Of a stretch of 64,000 bases of DNA, positions 8,180-16,680 are shown piece after piece; positions within the stretch are counted from its first letter, which is position 1, and the number at the start of each line of letters is the position of its first letter. The stretch lies in NCBI RefSeq assembly GCF_002911015.1, contig NZ_KZ626865.1, forward strand, positions 1 to 64,000. Reading direction: 5' to 3'. Made by a program: the position numbers and the translations under genes. Source of the stretch: Streptomyces populi. Its GTDB lineage: Bacteria > Actinomycetota > Actinomycetes > Streptomycetales > Streptomycetaceae. The notes beneath the pieces are model-generated. The model was not told the DNA's origin, ran no database searches, and saw nothing but the letters and a program-made list of their open reading frames with translations.

Positions 8180-9202
8180 CTACTTGAGGCGCGTGCCCGT
8201 GGAGCGCAGGGCGGCGCAGGCCTCGGTCACACGCTGGGCCATGCCGGCCTCGGCGAGCTTGCCCCAGGTGCGCGGGTCGTACTTCGACTTGGTGCCGACC
8301 TCGCCGTCGACCTTCAGGACACCGTCGTAGTTGCGGAACATGTGGTCCACGACCGGACGGGTGAAGGCGTACTGGGTGTCGGTGTCGAGGTTCATCTTCA
8401 CGACGCCGTTCTCCAGCGCGGTGGCGATCTCCTCGGCGGTGGAGCCGGAGCCGCCGTGGAAGACGAAGTCGAACGGGCTCGCCTTGCCGTACTTGGCGGC
8501 GACACCCTCCTGGAGGTCCTTGAGGAGCTCGGGGCGCAGGACGACGTTGCCCGGCTTGTACACGCCGTGCACGTTGCCGAACGACGCGGCGAGCAGGTAG
8601 CGGCCCTTGTCGCCCAGGCCCAGGGCCTCGGCGGTGCGCAGCGCGTCCTCGACGGTCGTGTACAGCTCGTCGTTGATCTCGTGGCTGACGCCGTCCTCCT
8701 CGCCACCGGTCGGGGTGATCTCGACCTCGAGGATGATCTTCGCGGCGACGGCCTTGGCGAGCAGCTCCTGGCCGATGGCCAGGTTGTCGGCGAGGGTCTC
8801 GGCGGAGCCGTCCCACATGTGGGACTGGAACAGCGGGTTCTCGCCCTTGGCGACGCGCTCGGCGGAGATGTCGAGCAGCGGACGTACGTAGCCGTCCAGC
8901 TTGTCCTTGGGGCAGTGGTCCGTGTGCAGCGCGACCGTGATGTCGTACTTCGCGGCGACGATGTGCGCGAACTCGGCGAGGGCGACGGCGCCCGTGACCA
9001 TGTCCTTGTTGTGCTGACCGCCCAGGAACTCCGCGCCACCGGTGGAGATCTGGATGATGCCGTCGCTCTCCGCCTCCGCGAAGCCGCGCAGCGCAGCGTG
9101 CAGGGTCTGGGACGAGGTCACGTTGATGGCCGGGTAGGCGAACTTGCCTGCCTTCGCCCGGTCGAGCATCTCGTTGTAGACCTCGGGGGTTGCGATGGGC
9201 AT
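8180..9202 (-). CDS. fba: class II fructose-bisphosphate aldolase
   Basis: 340 residues from ATG 9202 (MPIATPEVYNEM), with AAGGAG eight bases upstream; longer in-frame starts have no such site. It cleaves fructose 1,6-bisphosphate to DHAP and glyceraldehyde 3-phosphate in glycolysis and runs in reverse in gluconeogenesis, using zinc. Seen: the zinc-site region LHTDHCPKDK, the EVEITPTGGEEDGV segment, and the phosphate-binding FHGGSGST followed by NLDTD. Length and motifs fit the long-type class II (IIa) enzymes of actinobacteria. It has its own terminator and a 186-bp leader region towards pyrE. Confidence 0.96.
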   Translation of the reverse strand: MPIATPEVYNEMLDRAKAGKFAYPAINVTSSQTLHAALRGFAEAESDGIIQISTGGAEFLGGQHNKDMVTGAVALAEFAHIVAAKYDITVALHTDHCPKDKLDGYVRPLLDISAERVAKGENPLFQSHMWDGSAETLADNLAIGQELLAKAVAAKIILEVEITPTGGEEDGVSHEINDELYTTVEDALRTAEALGLGDKGRYLLAASFGNVHGVYKPGNVVLRPELLKDLQEGVAAKYGKASPFDFVFHGGSGSTAEEIATALENGVVKMNLDTDTQYAFTRPVVDHMFRNYDGVLKVDGEVGTKSKYDPRTWGKLAEAGMAQRVTEACAALRSTGTRLK

Positions 9203-9349
9203 CTGTCCGCTCCTTGTATGTGCGGGTCTGCGTACTGCTGCTGCGGTACGACGGGACTGGTGCTTATGGCCCTGACCTAGGGGGGCGACGTCATCGTCGG
9301 CCCCATCTTTCCAGACGTCGCCGGATACGGCGGACACCCTGTCCGGCAT

Positions 9350-9378
9350 GCGGGACCGGGCTTTTCACCCGGTCCCGC
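9350..9378 (-). terminator. pyrE terminator
   Basis: An 11-bp perfect stem (9350-9360 with 9368-9378) around a seven-base loop, 11 bp beyond the pyrE stop codon. It separates the pyrE group from fba. Confidence 0.75.
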
Positions 9379-9388
9379 GGGGGCGTCG

Positions 9389-9937
9389 TCAGTCGAGCCC
9401 CAACTCGCCCTTGGAGTAGGCGAAGAGGTACGGAACACCGGCACCGGCCTCGATCTTCTCGGCGGCACCGGTGGCGCGGTCGACGATCGTGGCGACGCCG
9501 ACGACCTCGGCCCCGGCCTCCCGGACGGCCTGGACGGCCTCGAGCGGGGAGCCGCCCGTGGTCGAGGTGTCCTCGACGACGAGGACGCGCCGGCCCTTGA
9601 TCTCAGGTCCCTCGACCCGGCGCTGCAGGCCGTGCGCCTTGGCGGCCTTGCGGACGACGAAGGCGTCCAGCCTGCGCCCGTTCGCGGCGGCCGCGTGCAG
9701 CATCGCCCCGGCGACCGGGTCGGCGCCCATCGTCAGTCCGCCGACCGCGTCGAACTCCAGGTCGGCGGTGAGGTCGAGGAGGACCTGTCCGACGAGGGGG
9801 GCGGCCTCGCCGTCCAGTGTGATCCGGCGCAGGTCCACGTAGTAATCGGCCTCAAGACCCGAGGAGAGGGTCACCTTGCCGTGCACCACGGCCTTGTCCT
9901 TGATCTGCTGCAGCAGCGCGCCACGTACGTCACTCAT
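9389..9937 (-). CDS. pyrE: orotate phosphoribosyltransferase
   Basis: 182 residues. It converts orotate and PRPP to orotidine 5'-phosphate in pyrimidine synthesis. The PRPP-binding signature is RVLVVEDTSTTGGS near residue 115. The orotate-side loop VTLSSGLEADYYVDLR near residue 22 and the FVVRKAAKAHGLQRRVEG segment complete the family pattern. It starts at ATG 9937, 10 bp after the aldose-epimerase-like gene, so both are probably on one transcript. Normal length, no anomalies. Confidence 0.96.
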   Translation of the reverse strand: MSDVRGALLQQIKDKAVVHGKVTLSSGLEADYYVDLRRITLDGEAAPLVGQVLLDLTADLEFDAVGGLTMGADPVAGAMLHAAAANGRRLDAFVVRKAAKAHGLQRRVEGPEIKGRRVLVVEDTSTTGGSPLEAVQAVREAGAEVVGVATIVDRATGAAEKIEAGAGVPYLFAYSKGELGLD

Positions 9938-9947
9938 GGAGGCCAGC

Positions 9948-10742
9948 TTAGAGGCGCCGCCAGCTCCAGGTCGTGGTGGCTTCGAGGGGCTCGATGGGGG
10001 TGACCAGCCGGGGGTGGGTGTTGAGCCCGTTCGGCGGACCCGTCTGCGGCTCCACGCACACGGCCGCCTCCTGCTCGTCGTAGACGACGACCCACTGCTC
10101 GCGGCTGGCGACCTTCAGCTCCAGCCGGCCCGGCCAGGTGAGCGTGACGTCGACGCCCTCCGGCATGCCGAAGCAGTCGTCCCAGGGGCCGGGCCCCGGA
10201 TCGAGGCGGCGGCCGGTGGGCAGGTGGTCCTCGCCCCGCTCCTCCTGCCAGGCGGGCCGGAAGTCGACGCGGACGTCCTCGCCGCCGTCCCCCAGGTTCC
10301 TGTTGAACCAGGGGTGCCAGCCGATCTGGGCCGGGAACGACTCCCCGTACGTCTCCACCGACATGGTGACCGTCAGGCCGTCCCCGGTGAGGGCGAAGGC
10401 CTGGGTGACACGGGCGGGGTGCGGCCACGGCTCGACCAGGTCGTACGTGATCACGGCCTCGTCCGCGGTGGCGCGGGCCGTCCTCCAGGCGCCGTCGCGG
10501 GCGGTGCCGTGGATGGCGTGCGGCGGGGAGTTGAGCGGCATCTGCCGGACGGCGGCGCCGTCGAGGAACCTGCCGTCGCGGATCCGCCCGCACCACGGGA
10601 CCATCGGGAAGCACCCGAACTTCGCGCCCTGCCGCAGCAGTTCGACGCCACCGACCCGCAGACCGCTGATCCGTCCGCCGTTGCCCGGCGACACGGTCGC
10701 CTCCGCGTCGCCCGCGGTCAGCGTGATGTCTTCGTTACTCAC
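9948..10742 (-). CDS. aldose 1-epimerase family protein
   Basis: 264 residues. The fold is recognised from FPMVPWCGRIRDGRF near residue 45, HAIHGTARDGAW near 75, QIGWHPWFNRN near 138 and the C-terminal VCVEPQTGPPNGLN. These provide the active-site histidines (HAIHG, GWHPWF) and glutamate (VEPQT) of galactose mutarotase-type enzymes. The likely activity is interconversion of alpha and beta anomers of a sugar or sugar phosphate; the substrate is not deducible. It lies 10 bp upstream of pyrE in the same direction, and this pairing has no obvious metabolic logic. Confidence 0.87.
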   Translation of the reverse strand: MSNEDITLTAGDAEATVSPGNGGRISGLRVGGVELLRQGAKFGCFPMVPWCGRIRDGRFLDGAAVRQMPLNSPPHAIHGTARDGAWRTARATADEAVITYDLVEPWPHPARVTQAFALTGDGLTVTMSVETYGESFPAQIGWHPWFNRNLGDGGEDVRVDFRPAWQEERGEDHLPTGRRLDPGPGPWDDCFGMPEGVDVTLTWPGRLELKVASREQWVVVYDEQEAAVCVEPQTGPPNGLNTHPRLVTPIEPLEATTTWSWRRL

Positions 10743-10787
10743 GGAGCCGACCCTACTGGGACGGGGACGCCCCGTGGCCTCCCGCCC

Positions 10788-11975
10788 TCAACGGCGCTTG
10801 CGCAGCGCCCGGGTCAGGGCGATCGCCGAGGCCAGTGCCAGGGCCGCCGCGGGAGCCGCCCAGCGGAGGGTGGCGCGTGCGGCGGTGGCCTCCGGGGGCG
10901 GTACGGGGGCGTAGCGGCCGCGCGGAGGGGCGTGGTCGACCTCCTCCGCGCTGCGTCCGATCATCGTCCGCCGCGCGTGCGCCGCCTCGGCCATCGCGTC
11001 CGCCCTCCCGGCCTCCTCCACGAAGTCCTCCCCGTCGAACTCCTCGTCGTCGGCCGACGGGCCGAACGAGGGGGCGGACACGTCCTCCTCGACACCGGGG
11101 TCCGCTTCGGTGTCGGGTTCCTCGTCGATCCCGGAGTCCGCCTCGATCTCGGGGCCGGGTTCGAGGTCGGGTTCGAGGTCGAGTTCGGGCTCGAGCTCGG
11201 GGCCGAGGTCGGGTCCCCCGCCCGGCCGGACTTCGGCCCGGGCCCCGGGTCCGGTCCCGTCCGCCTGCCCGGTCCCGTCAACCTGCCCGGTCCCGTCAGC
11301 CTGCCCCGTCCCGGCCTCCGGACCGGAGCCGGGGTCCGTCGCGGGTTCGGCACCGGGGTCCGTCGCGGGTTCGGCACCGGGGTCCGTCGCGGGTTCGGCA
11401 CCGGGCCGGGAACCGGCGCCGGGCGCGGGTCCCGGCCCTGCCCCGAGGTCCGCGGCCAGGGTCTCGCCGAACCGGGTCAGCAGGCGCCGGCCCGTCGAGG
11501 ACACCGCGTCGTGCGGGAGTTCCGCCACCCGGCCGTCGCCGGAGGCCGTGCCGCCGAACGCGAGGGTGGTGCCGTCGTCGGCGGGGAGGAGCCGCAGGGT
11601 CAGCGCCAGTTTCACGGCGCCCCCGCCGCGCGCCTCCGTGGCGTCGCCCTCGACGGCGTACGAGCCGTCGTCCTGGGCGATGACGCGGAACCCGCCGCGA
11701 TAGGTGATCGTGTGACCGGCGAGGCGGACCTTCAGCCGCCCGGCGACCCGCGCGGACCCCGTGTCCCTCCCGCGCCCGGCCCGGGAGGACGTGCCCGCGG
11801 TGTCCCGCCCGGTCCCGGGGACGGGCGGCGAGCCTCCGTCCGCGTCCGCCGCGCCGTCGGCGACGGCCGACGCGTCCTGCTGGAGACCGGGGATCGCGCG
11901 GGCGACCCGGACGGGATCGGCCAGCGCCTCCCTCAGCCGCCGGGCCGGAACCGGAACGAACACCTCATGCTCCAT
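10788..11975 (-). CDS. SRPBCC/CoxG-like protein with acidic repeat linker and C-terminal membrane anchor
   Basis: 395 residues from ATG 11975 (MEHEVFVPVPARRLREAL). The first ~170 residues resemble the CoxG/SRPBCC ligand-binding fold: an ARAIPGLQQD segment, a hydrophobic strand set KVRLAGHTITYRGGFRVI, and the closing helix LLTRFGETLAADLG. A 200-residue linker of Gly/Pro/Asp/Glu/Thr repeats follows (three EPATDPGA units, three TGQADG-like units, then alternating acidic LEPD/LEPE units). A final hydrophobic helix of about 20 residues ends in RALRKRR, a tail anchor with positive residues inside. CoxG proteins help mature or anchor CO dehydrogenase-type enzymes, but no such genes are near, so the role is open. 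Confidence 0.72.
   Translation of the reverse strand: MEHEVFVPVPARRLREALADPVRVARAIPGLQQDASAVADGAADADGGSPPVPGTGRDTAGTSSRAGRGRDTGSARVAGRLKVRLAGHTITYRGGFRVIAQDDGSYAVEGDATEARGGGAVKLALTLRLLPADDGTTLAFGGTASGDGRVAELPHDAVSSTGRRLLTRFGETLAADLGAGPGPAPGAGSRPGAEPATDPGAEPATDPGAEPATDPGSGPEAGTGQADGTGQVDGTGQADGTGPGARAEVRPGGGPDLGPELEPELDLEPDLEPGPEIEADSGIDEEPDTEADPGVEEDVSAPSFGPSADDEEFDGEDFVEEAGRADAMAEAAHARRTMIGRSAEEVDHAPPRGRYAPVPPPEATAARATLRWAAPAAALALASAIALTRALRKRR
11253..11404. repeat. in-frame tandem repeats encoding the acidic linker
   Basis: Three 18-bp units between about 11253 and 11308 and three identical 24-bp units between about 11329 and 11400. Both unit lengths are multiples of three and keep the reading frame of the SRPBCC-like gene. 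Copy number could vary by slippage without breaking the protein. Confidence 0.8.
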
Positions 11976-12042
11976 GTCAGCCGAGCCTACCCAGCACGGC
12001 CCGGACCGCACCCGTGTATGACGGGATTCCCGGACCTTCCCC

Positions 12043-13710
12043 TCAGTCGGTGTAGCGCGGGTGCACCAGCGTGGAAGGGGGGAGCGGACGCGGGAAGCGG
12101 ACGCGGGAGGCGGCGAGCGCGTCCGCCGTCAGGGCCGCCTGGGTGAGGGTGCGCGGCCGCGGGCGGGAGGCGTCGAGGCGCAGGGGCACGGGGGTGCGGG
12201 AGGCGAGGACGAAACCCCAGTCGCCCGCGGACCCCGCCGCGCCCGCCCGCCCCCTGCCCCCGGCGCCACGGCCGCCGGGACGGGCCGCGGGGCCCGGGTC
12301 CCGGCCGACGACGCGGTAGGGCCTGGTGGACAGGCCGGCCGCGCGGATCGTCGCGTCGACCGTCCAGAAGGCCCGGCGCCGGTCGGCCAGCGGACCCGCG
12401 TGGACCACGAGACGCCCGCCGGGGGCGAGCACGCGGCGGGCGAGGCCGTAGAACTCCTGCGAGTACAGCTTGGTGGCGGCGGTGACGCGGGGGTCGGGCA
12501 GGTCCGAGACGACGACGTCGTACGTCGTCCGGGCGCCGCGCAGCCGGCCGAAGACGTCCGCCGTCACCACGTGGACCCGGGGATCGTCGTACACATGGCG
12601 GTTGAGGGCGGACAGCGCGGCGTCGTGGCGGGCCAGCCGGACCACGTCCGCGTCGGGTTCGACGATGTCGACGCGGCGCACACCGGGGTGGCGCAGCACC
12701 TCGCGGGCGGCGAGGCCGTCACCGCCGCCGAGGACGAGCACGCGCGCGTGCGGACCGCTCATCGCGGGGTGGACGAGCGCCTCGTGGTAGCGGCGCTCGT
12801 CGCGGCCGCTGAACCGCAGGCGGCCGTCGAGGAAGAGGCGGAGCGGACGGCCGTGGGTGCCGCCGGTGAGGACGGCCTCCTGGGCACCGGTGCGGAGCAC
12901 GGCGCGCGCGTCCGCCCCGTACAGGGCGTGCCGCGCGGCCCGTTCGAAGTCGCCGACCAGCACCGCGGCCGAGGCGAGCAGACCGAGCACGACGACGTTG
13001 GTGACGACCAGGGTCCAGCGCGCGCGGCGGGTCAGGTCGCCCCGGAACAGGCCGAGCACGAGGGCACCGCCGGCGATCACGTTCACCGTTCCGGTCAGCA
13101 GCGCGCCCGTCAACTGGCCGAGCAGGGGCAGCAGCAGGAAGGGGAAGGCGAGGCCGCCGAAGAGGGCGCCCACGTAGTCCGCCGCGAACAGGTCCGCGAC
13201 CGCGCCGCCGGGGTCCTGGCGGCGGATGCGCTGTATCAGCTCCATGAGCAGCGGGACCTCGGCACCGATGAGGAGGCCGATGGTGAGCGAGAAGACCACC
13301 AGCAGGCAGCGGGGCCCTTCCGCCCACGGGCCGCCCCATCCGCCCGTCCAGGCGAACACCGCGTACAGGGCCATCGCGCTGCATCCGCCGACCAGCGCGA
13401 GCACCGCCTCGACGGCGCCGAAGCCGGCCGCGGCGCGCGGGCTCAGCCGCTTCGCCGCGAGGGAGCCGACCCCCATGGCGAAGACCATGACGGAGAGCAC
13501 GACGGACGCCTGGGTGACCGAGTCACCGATCAAGTAAGAGGCGATGGCGACGAGTTCGAGCTCGTACACGAGTCCGCAGGCCGCGCAGACGAACACTCCC
13601 GCGAGGACGAGGAACCTGCCGATGCCCGGACGGACGGGCAGCCGCGCCTGGCCCTGGACGCCCCAGGGCGGCGGCGCGCCGGGCGGGGCAGGCGCGTGCG
13701 GTTCGATCAC
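12043..13710 (-). CDS. membrane-bound spermidine synthase-like (polyamine aminopropyltransferase family) protein
   Basis: 555 residues from GTG 13710. Residues ~30-260 form about seven membrane helices (CGLVYELELVAIASYL at the first). Residues ~290-490 form a Rossmann methyltransferase-like domain of spermidine synthase type: RLRFSGRDERRYHEAL, glycine-rich LVLGGGDGLAARE, acidic IVEPDADVV, and VVVSDLPDPR in place of the usual catalytic DSTDP. The C-terminus has an unusual Gly/Arg-rich insert near residue 490. Membrane-fused relatives are common beside DUF2617 in actinobacteria, as here. Whether it makes polyamines is doubtful given the altered active-site loop. Confidence 0.8.
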   Translation of the reverse strand: MIEPHAPAPPGAPPPWGVQGQARLPVRPGIGRFLVLAGVFVCAACGLVYELELVAIASYLIGDSVTQASVVLSVMVFAMGVGSLAAKRLSPRAAAGFGAVEAVLALVGGCSAMALYAVFAWTGGWGGPWAEGPRCLLVVFSLTIGLLIGAEVPLLMELIQRIRRQDPGGAVADLFAADYVGALFGGLAFPFLLLPLLGQLTGALLTGTVNVIAGGALVLGLFRGDLTRRARWTLVVTNVVVLGLLASAAVLVGDFERAARHALYGADARAVLRTGAQEAVLTGGTHGRPLRLFLDGRLRFSGRDERRYHEALVHPAMSGPHARVLVLGGGDGLAAREVLRHPGVRRVDIVEPDADVVRLARHDAALSALNRHVYDDPRVHVVTADVFGRLRGARTTYDVVVSDLPDPRVTAATKLYSQEFYGLARRVLAPGGRLVVHAGPLADRRRAFWTVDATIRAAGLSTRPYRVVGRDPGPAARPGGRGAGGRGRAGAAGSAGDWGFVLASRTPVPLRLDASRPRPRTLTQAALTADALAASRVRFPRPLPPSTLVHPRYTD

Positions 13711-14013
13711 GCCGTGAACGCTACGTCACGCCGCCACTACGTCTCGTCACCCACACGTGTGGAAACCGTTGCTCTTCACGGTGTACCGAGTTGACCTGGG
13801 CGTCTTCCCGGCGCACAGTGCGCGGACCCCACGCCCGCGGCGGTTCCGCCCGGCTCCGCGCCCCCGCACGTCCGCCCGTCCCCGCGCCCCGCACGTCCGC
13901 CCGTCCCCCCGCCCCCGCACGCGCACCCCGCCGCCTCTCCACGACGGGCGCGCCGCGCCGTGCGCCTCCCCCGACGCCGGACGCCCCGACGCGTCCGCTC
14001 CCGCGCTCCGCCG
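13711..14013. other. 303-bp intergenic spacer with palindrome and C-rich repeats
   Basis: No gene was recognised. It contains the 12-bp perfect palindrome CCACACGTGTGG at 13751-13762, about 40 bp upstream of the spermidine-synthase-like start and therefore a possible operator. It also contains direct repeats of a GCACGTCCGCCCGTCCCC unit between about 13860 and 13920. Confidence 0.5.
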
Positions 14014-14544
14014 TCAGACGCCGGACGCGCTGAGTGCTTCCGTCCGCACCCCGACCCGCGTGCGCGTCGCGACCAACTGGCCGTCCTGCGGGTATGCGTG
14101 CCACGTACGCCAGTGGACCTGGCCCTCGTGCCGCTGGGCGAGCATCGCCGTGAACGCGTGCGGGCTGCCGGGAAAGACGCCGGCGAGACCCTGGGGGTGG
14201 TCGGAGACGAGGGCCAGCAACTCCTGGGCGCGGCCCGCGAAGGAGCCCGGCGACAGGATCTCGACGCGGGCCGCGAACTCGTACTCCCAGTCGCCGAACC
14301 GCTTCGCGACGCCGAGCGGCAGGGGCGTGCTGCTGCCGGCGATGCACGCGACGGTCTCCGAACAACTGCCCCCCTCCTCCTCCAGAAGCACCTGGTGGGA
14401 CGCGCCGAGCAGTCTCAACTGGAGTTTCGCCCGCGCCAGTTCGAGATCGAGGGTGGCGAGGGCCGGCAGCGGTTCGCGGCCCAGGGCCCAGGCGAGATCG
14501 GCCGCGCGCGTGTCTGTGTACGAGGTTTTCAGGGTCGTGAGCAT
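14014..14544 (-). CDS. DUF2617 family protein
   Basis: 176 residues beginning MLTTLKTSYTDTRAADLAW at ATG 14544. Conserved-looking features are the beta-rich SHQVLLEEEGGSCSETVACI region, WEYEFAARVEILSP, and the tryptophan- and histidine-containing VHWRTWHAYPQDGQLVATRT. No signal peptide or membrane helix is seen. Family members usually lie beside membrane spermidine-synthase-like genes, and one follows here after 303 bp in the same direction. Molecular function unknown. Confidence 0.82.
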   Translation of the reverse strand: MLTTLKTSYTDTRAADLAWALGREPLPALATLDLELARAKLQLRLLGASHQVLLEEEGGSCSETVACIAGSSTPLPLGVAKRFGDWEYEFAARVEILSPGSFAGRAQELLALVSDHPQGLAGVFPGSPHAFTAMLAQRHEGQVHWRTWHAYPQDGQLVATRTRVGVRTEALSASGV

Positions 14545-14933
14545 GGGTGGGCTCCGCTAGCACGCAAAGGTGAGGTGGGGTTCCTGCGCACCCGGTCAAC
14601 ACCGGGGGGACGGCCCGGCCGGCCCGGCCGGAAGGGCATCCGGCGGACGCGTCCGACAGGACCGTCCGATGGACTTCCGAGGCCTGTCGGCCCAGGGCTG
14701 CTCGGTGATGCACCAGGGCCGCTTTGGTGGTTTAGAGGGAATCATGAACTGTGCTGCCGCCACAGCGTTTTTACCCAACTTCGTGGGGTTTCCATCCCCC
14801 CGAGGGCTCCACAGCTCAACTGTTCAACCACGACGTGCGCCCGGCGCACGAACGCGCCCGTCGGGCGGTCGTCGCCCGACGGGCACCTCCGTGCACCGGA
14901 CGCGTTCTCGGCCAGGAGCTCAGCCGCCCCGTG
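14545..14933. other. 389-bp intergenic region, no clear gene
   Basis: The stretch holds an AT-richer patch around 14740-14790 and GC-rich spacer. A minus-strand frame of 60 codons (14596-14778) has no ribosome site and no family resemblance, so it is not called. Promoter elements for DUF2617 should lie at its left end. Confidence 0.4.
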
Positions 14934-15266
14934 TCAGCTGCCTCCGCCGCATCCGCCCCCGCCGCACGAGGATCCGCCGCCGCACGACGAGCCGCCGCCG
15001 CACGACGAGTGTCCCCCGCAGGACGAGTGCCCTCCGCAGGAGTGACCCCCGTGGTGCCCGTGGTGCCCGCCGGACGAGGCTCCGCCCGCACCACCGGCCC
15101 ACCAACTGCTGTCACTGCCGCTGCCGCTCCCGGAGGAGCGCCGCCCCTTCCTGCCCCCGCCCGCGCCCTGGAAGGAGCGCCCCTTCTTCCTGCCCTTCCT
15201 GATCCCGTCGACGATCCCCGTGATCACAACAAGCACAACGACCGCCAGGATGATGCCGATGAGCAT
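14934..15266 (-). CDS. small membrane protein with Cys/His/Gly-rich tail
   Basis: 110 residues from ATG 15266, preceded by GGAGGGTGA at good spacing. Residues 1-20 are one membrane helix (MLIGIILAVVVLVVITGI). A basic segment DGIRKGRKKGR follows, then a Gly/Ser linker. The last ~45 residues are repeats of HHGHHGG, GGHSCG and GGxSSCGGG with seven cysteines and seven histidines, all spaced by glycine and serine. Such a tail could bind metal ions or a thioether-type ligand; similar Cys/Gly tails occur in unstudied bacterial membrane proteins. Transcribed divergently from the aminotransferase. The function is inference only. Confidence 0.7.
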   Translation of the reverse strand: MLIGIILAVVVLVVITGIVDGIRKGRKKGRSFQGAGGGRKGRRSSGSGSGSDSSWWAGGAGGASSGGHHGHHGGHSCGGHSSCGGHSSCGGGSSCGGGSSCGGGGCGGGS

Positions 15267-15404
15267 GGCGTCACCCTCCTTCCGTCCTCCCGAAGCGGCC
15301 CCCCGTGGGCCGTGCTTCCCGATTCGGGTCCTGCGTGACAGGGGGATGCCCATGCGCCTCGCGGCCCAAAGCAGAGTTGAGGAACTCAAGAGCTTGGGCG
15401 CAGG

Positions 15405-16625
15405 ATGGCCGGCATGACCTCCAGCGCGCGCCCCTTCCTGAACCGCCGGCTCGCCGAGTTCGGGACGACGATCTTCGCCGAGATGTCCGCCCTCGCGACG
15501 AGCACCGGCTCGATCAACCTCGGACAGGGCTTCCCCGACACCGACGGCCCCGAGGAGATCCGGGAGGCCGCCGTCCGCGCGCTGCGGGACGGCCGCGGCA
15601 ACCAGTACCCGCCGGGTCCCGGCGTCCCCGAGCTGCGCACCGCGATCGCCTCGCACCAGAAGCGCCACTACGGCCTGTCGTACGACCCCGACACCGAGGT
15701 CCTGGTGACGGCGGGCGCCACCGAGGCCATCGCCGCCTCCCTGCTCGCGCTCCTGGAACCCGGCGACGAGGTGATCGCCCTGGAGCCGTACTACGACTCG
15801 TACGCGGCCTCGATCGCCATGGCGGGCGGGACGCGCGTACCCGTGACGCTGCGCCCCGACGAGGGCGACGACGGTGACGGCGAGGGCGCCCACCGGCGTT
15901 TCCGGCTCGACCTCGACGAGCTGCGCGACGCGGTCACCGAGCGGACCCGGCTGCTGCTGGTCAACACCCCGCACAACCCGACCGGCACCGTCCTCACGCG
16001 CGCGGAGCTGACGGAGATCGCACGGATCGCCGTCGAACGGGATCTGCTCGTGGTGACCGACGAGGTCTACGAACACCTCGTCTTCGACGACGCCGAGCAC
16101 GTACCGCTGGCGAGCTTGCCGGGGATGCGCGAGCGGACGGTCACCATCGGCAGCGCGGGCAAGACGTTCTCGTTCACCGGCTGGAAGGTGGGCTGGGTGA
16201 CCGCGCCGCCCGCCCTGGTCGGTGCCGTGCGGTCGGCGAAGCAGTTCCTGACGTACGTGGCGTCGGGGCCCTTCCAGTACGCCGTCGCCGAGGCGCTCGC
16301 GCTGCCGGACGCCTACTTCGAGGACTTCCGCGCGGACATGCTGCGCAAGCGGGACGTGCTCGCGGCCGGGCTCACGGAGGCGGGCTTCAAGGTCTTCCGG
16401 TCCGCGGGCACGTACTTCATCACCACCGACATCCGGCCGCTCGGCGAGAGCGACGGTTTCGCCTTCTGCCGCGCCCTGCCCGAGCGGGCCGGTGTGGTGG
16501 CCATCCCGAACGCCGTCTTCTACGACCACCGCGAGCAGGGCGCGCCGTTCGTGCGGTTCGCGTTCTGCAAGAAGGACGAGGTGCTGCACGAGGCCGCCGG
16601 GCGGCTGCGCCGGATGTCGGCCTGA
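15405..16625 (+). CDS. PLP-dependent class I/II aminotransferase
   Basis: 406 residues from ATG 15405; ATG 15414 (MTSSARPFLNRRL) is equally likely because AGGA lies nine bases before it. Fold type I motifs: INLGQGFPDTDGP near residue 43, NQYPPGPGVPELR near 65, VNTPHNPTGTV near 185, DEVYEHLVFD near 219 and the PLP lysine in SAGKTFSFTGWKVGW near 250. The pattern is that of the kynurenine/glutamine transaminase and N-succinyl-DAP aminotransferase group. It transfers an amino group between an amino acid and a keto acid; exact substrate unknown. Standalone gene with its own terminator. Confidence 0.9.
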   Translation: MAGMTSSARPFLNRRLAEFGTTIFAEMSALATSTGSINLGQGFPDTDGPEEIREAAVRALRDGRGNQYPPGPGVPELRTAIASHQKRHYGLSYDPDTEVLVTAGATEAIAASLLALLEPGDEVIALEPYYDSYAASIAMAGGTRVPVTLRPDEGDDGDGEGAHRRFRLDLDELRDAVTERTRLLLVNTPHNPTGTVLTRAELTEIARIAVERDLLVVTDEVYEHLVFDDAEHVPLASLPGMRERTVTIGSAGKTFSFTGWKVGWVTAPPALVGAVRSAKQFLTYVASGPFQYAVAEALALPDAYFEDFRADMLRKRDVLAAGLTEAGFKVFRSAGTYFITTDIRPLGESDGFAFCRALPERAGVVAIPNAVFYDHREQGAPFVRFAFCKKDEVLHEAAGRLRRMSA

Positions 16626-16628
16626 ACT

Positions 16629-16660
16629 CCGGCGGGCCCGGGTCCGCCCGGGCCCGCCGG
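16629..16660. terminator. bidirectional terminator between convergent genes
   Basis: A perfect 14-bp stem (16629-16642 with 16647-16660) around a four-base loop. It lies 4 bp after the aminotransferase stop and 20 bp beyond the stop of the convergent PH-domain gene, so it can serve both. Confidence 0.8.
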
Positions 16661-16680
16661 AAGAACGGTTCGCCCGTGTC

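Noticed and set aside
11253..11404. Tandem repeats considered as an intergenic regulatory array.
   Set aside because: They are in frame inside the SRPBCC-like gene and encode its linker.
14596..14778. 60-codon minus-strand frame upstream of DUF2617.
   Set aside because: No ribosome site and no family resemblance.
15376..15395. GTTGAG and ACTCAAG upstream of the aminotransferase, resembling a HAIR box.
   Set aside because: The half-sites are two bases apart instead of seven, and the gene is not a chaperone.
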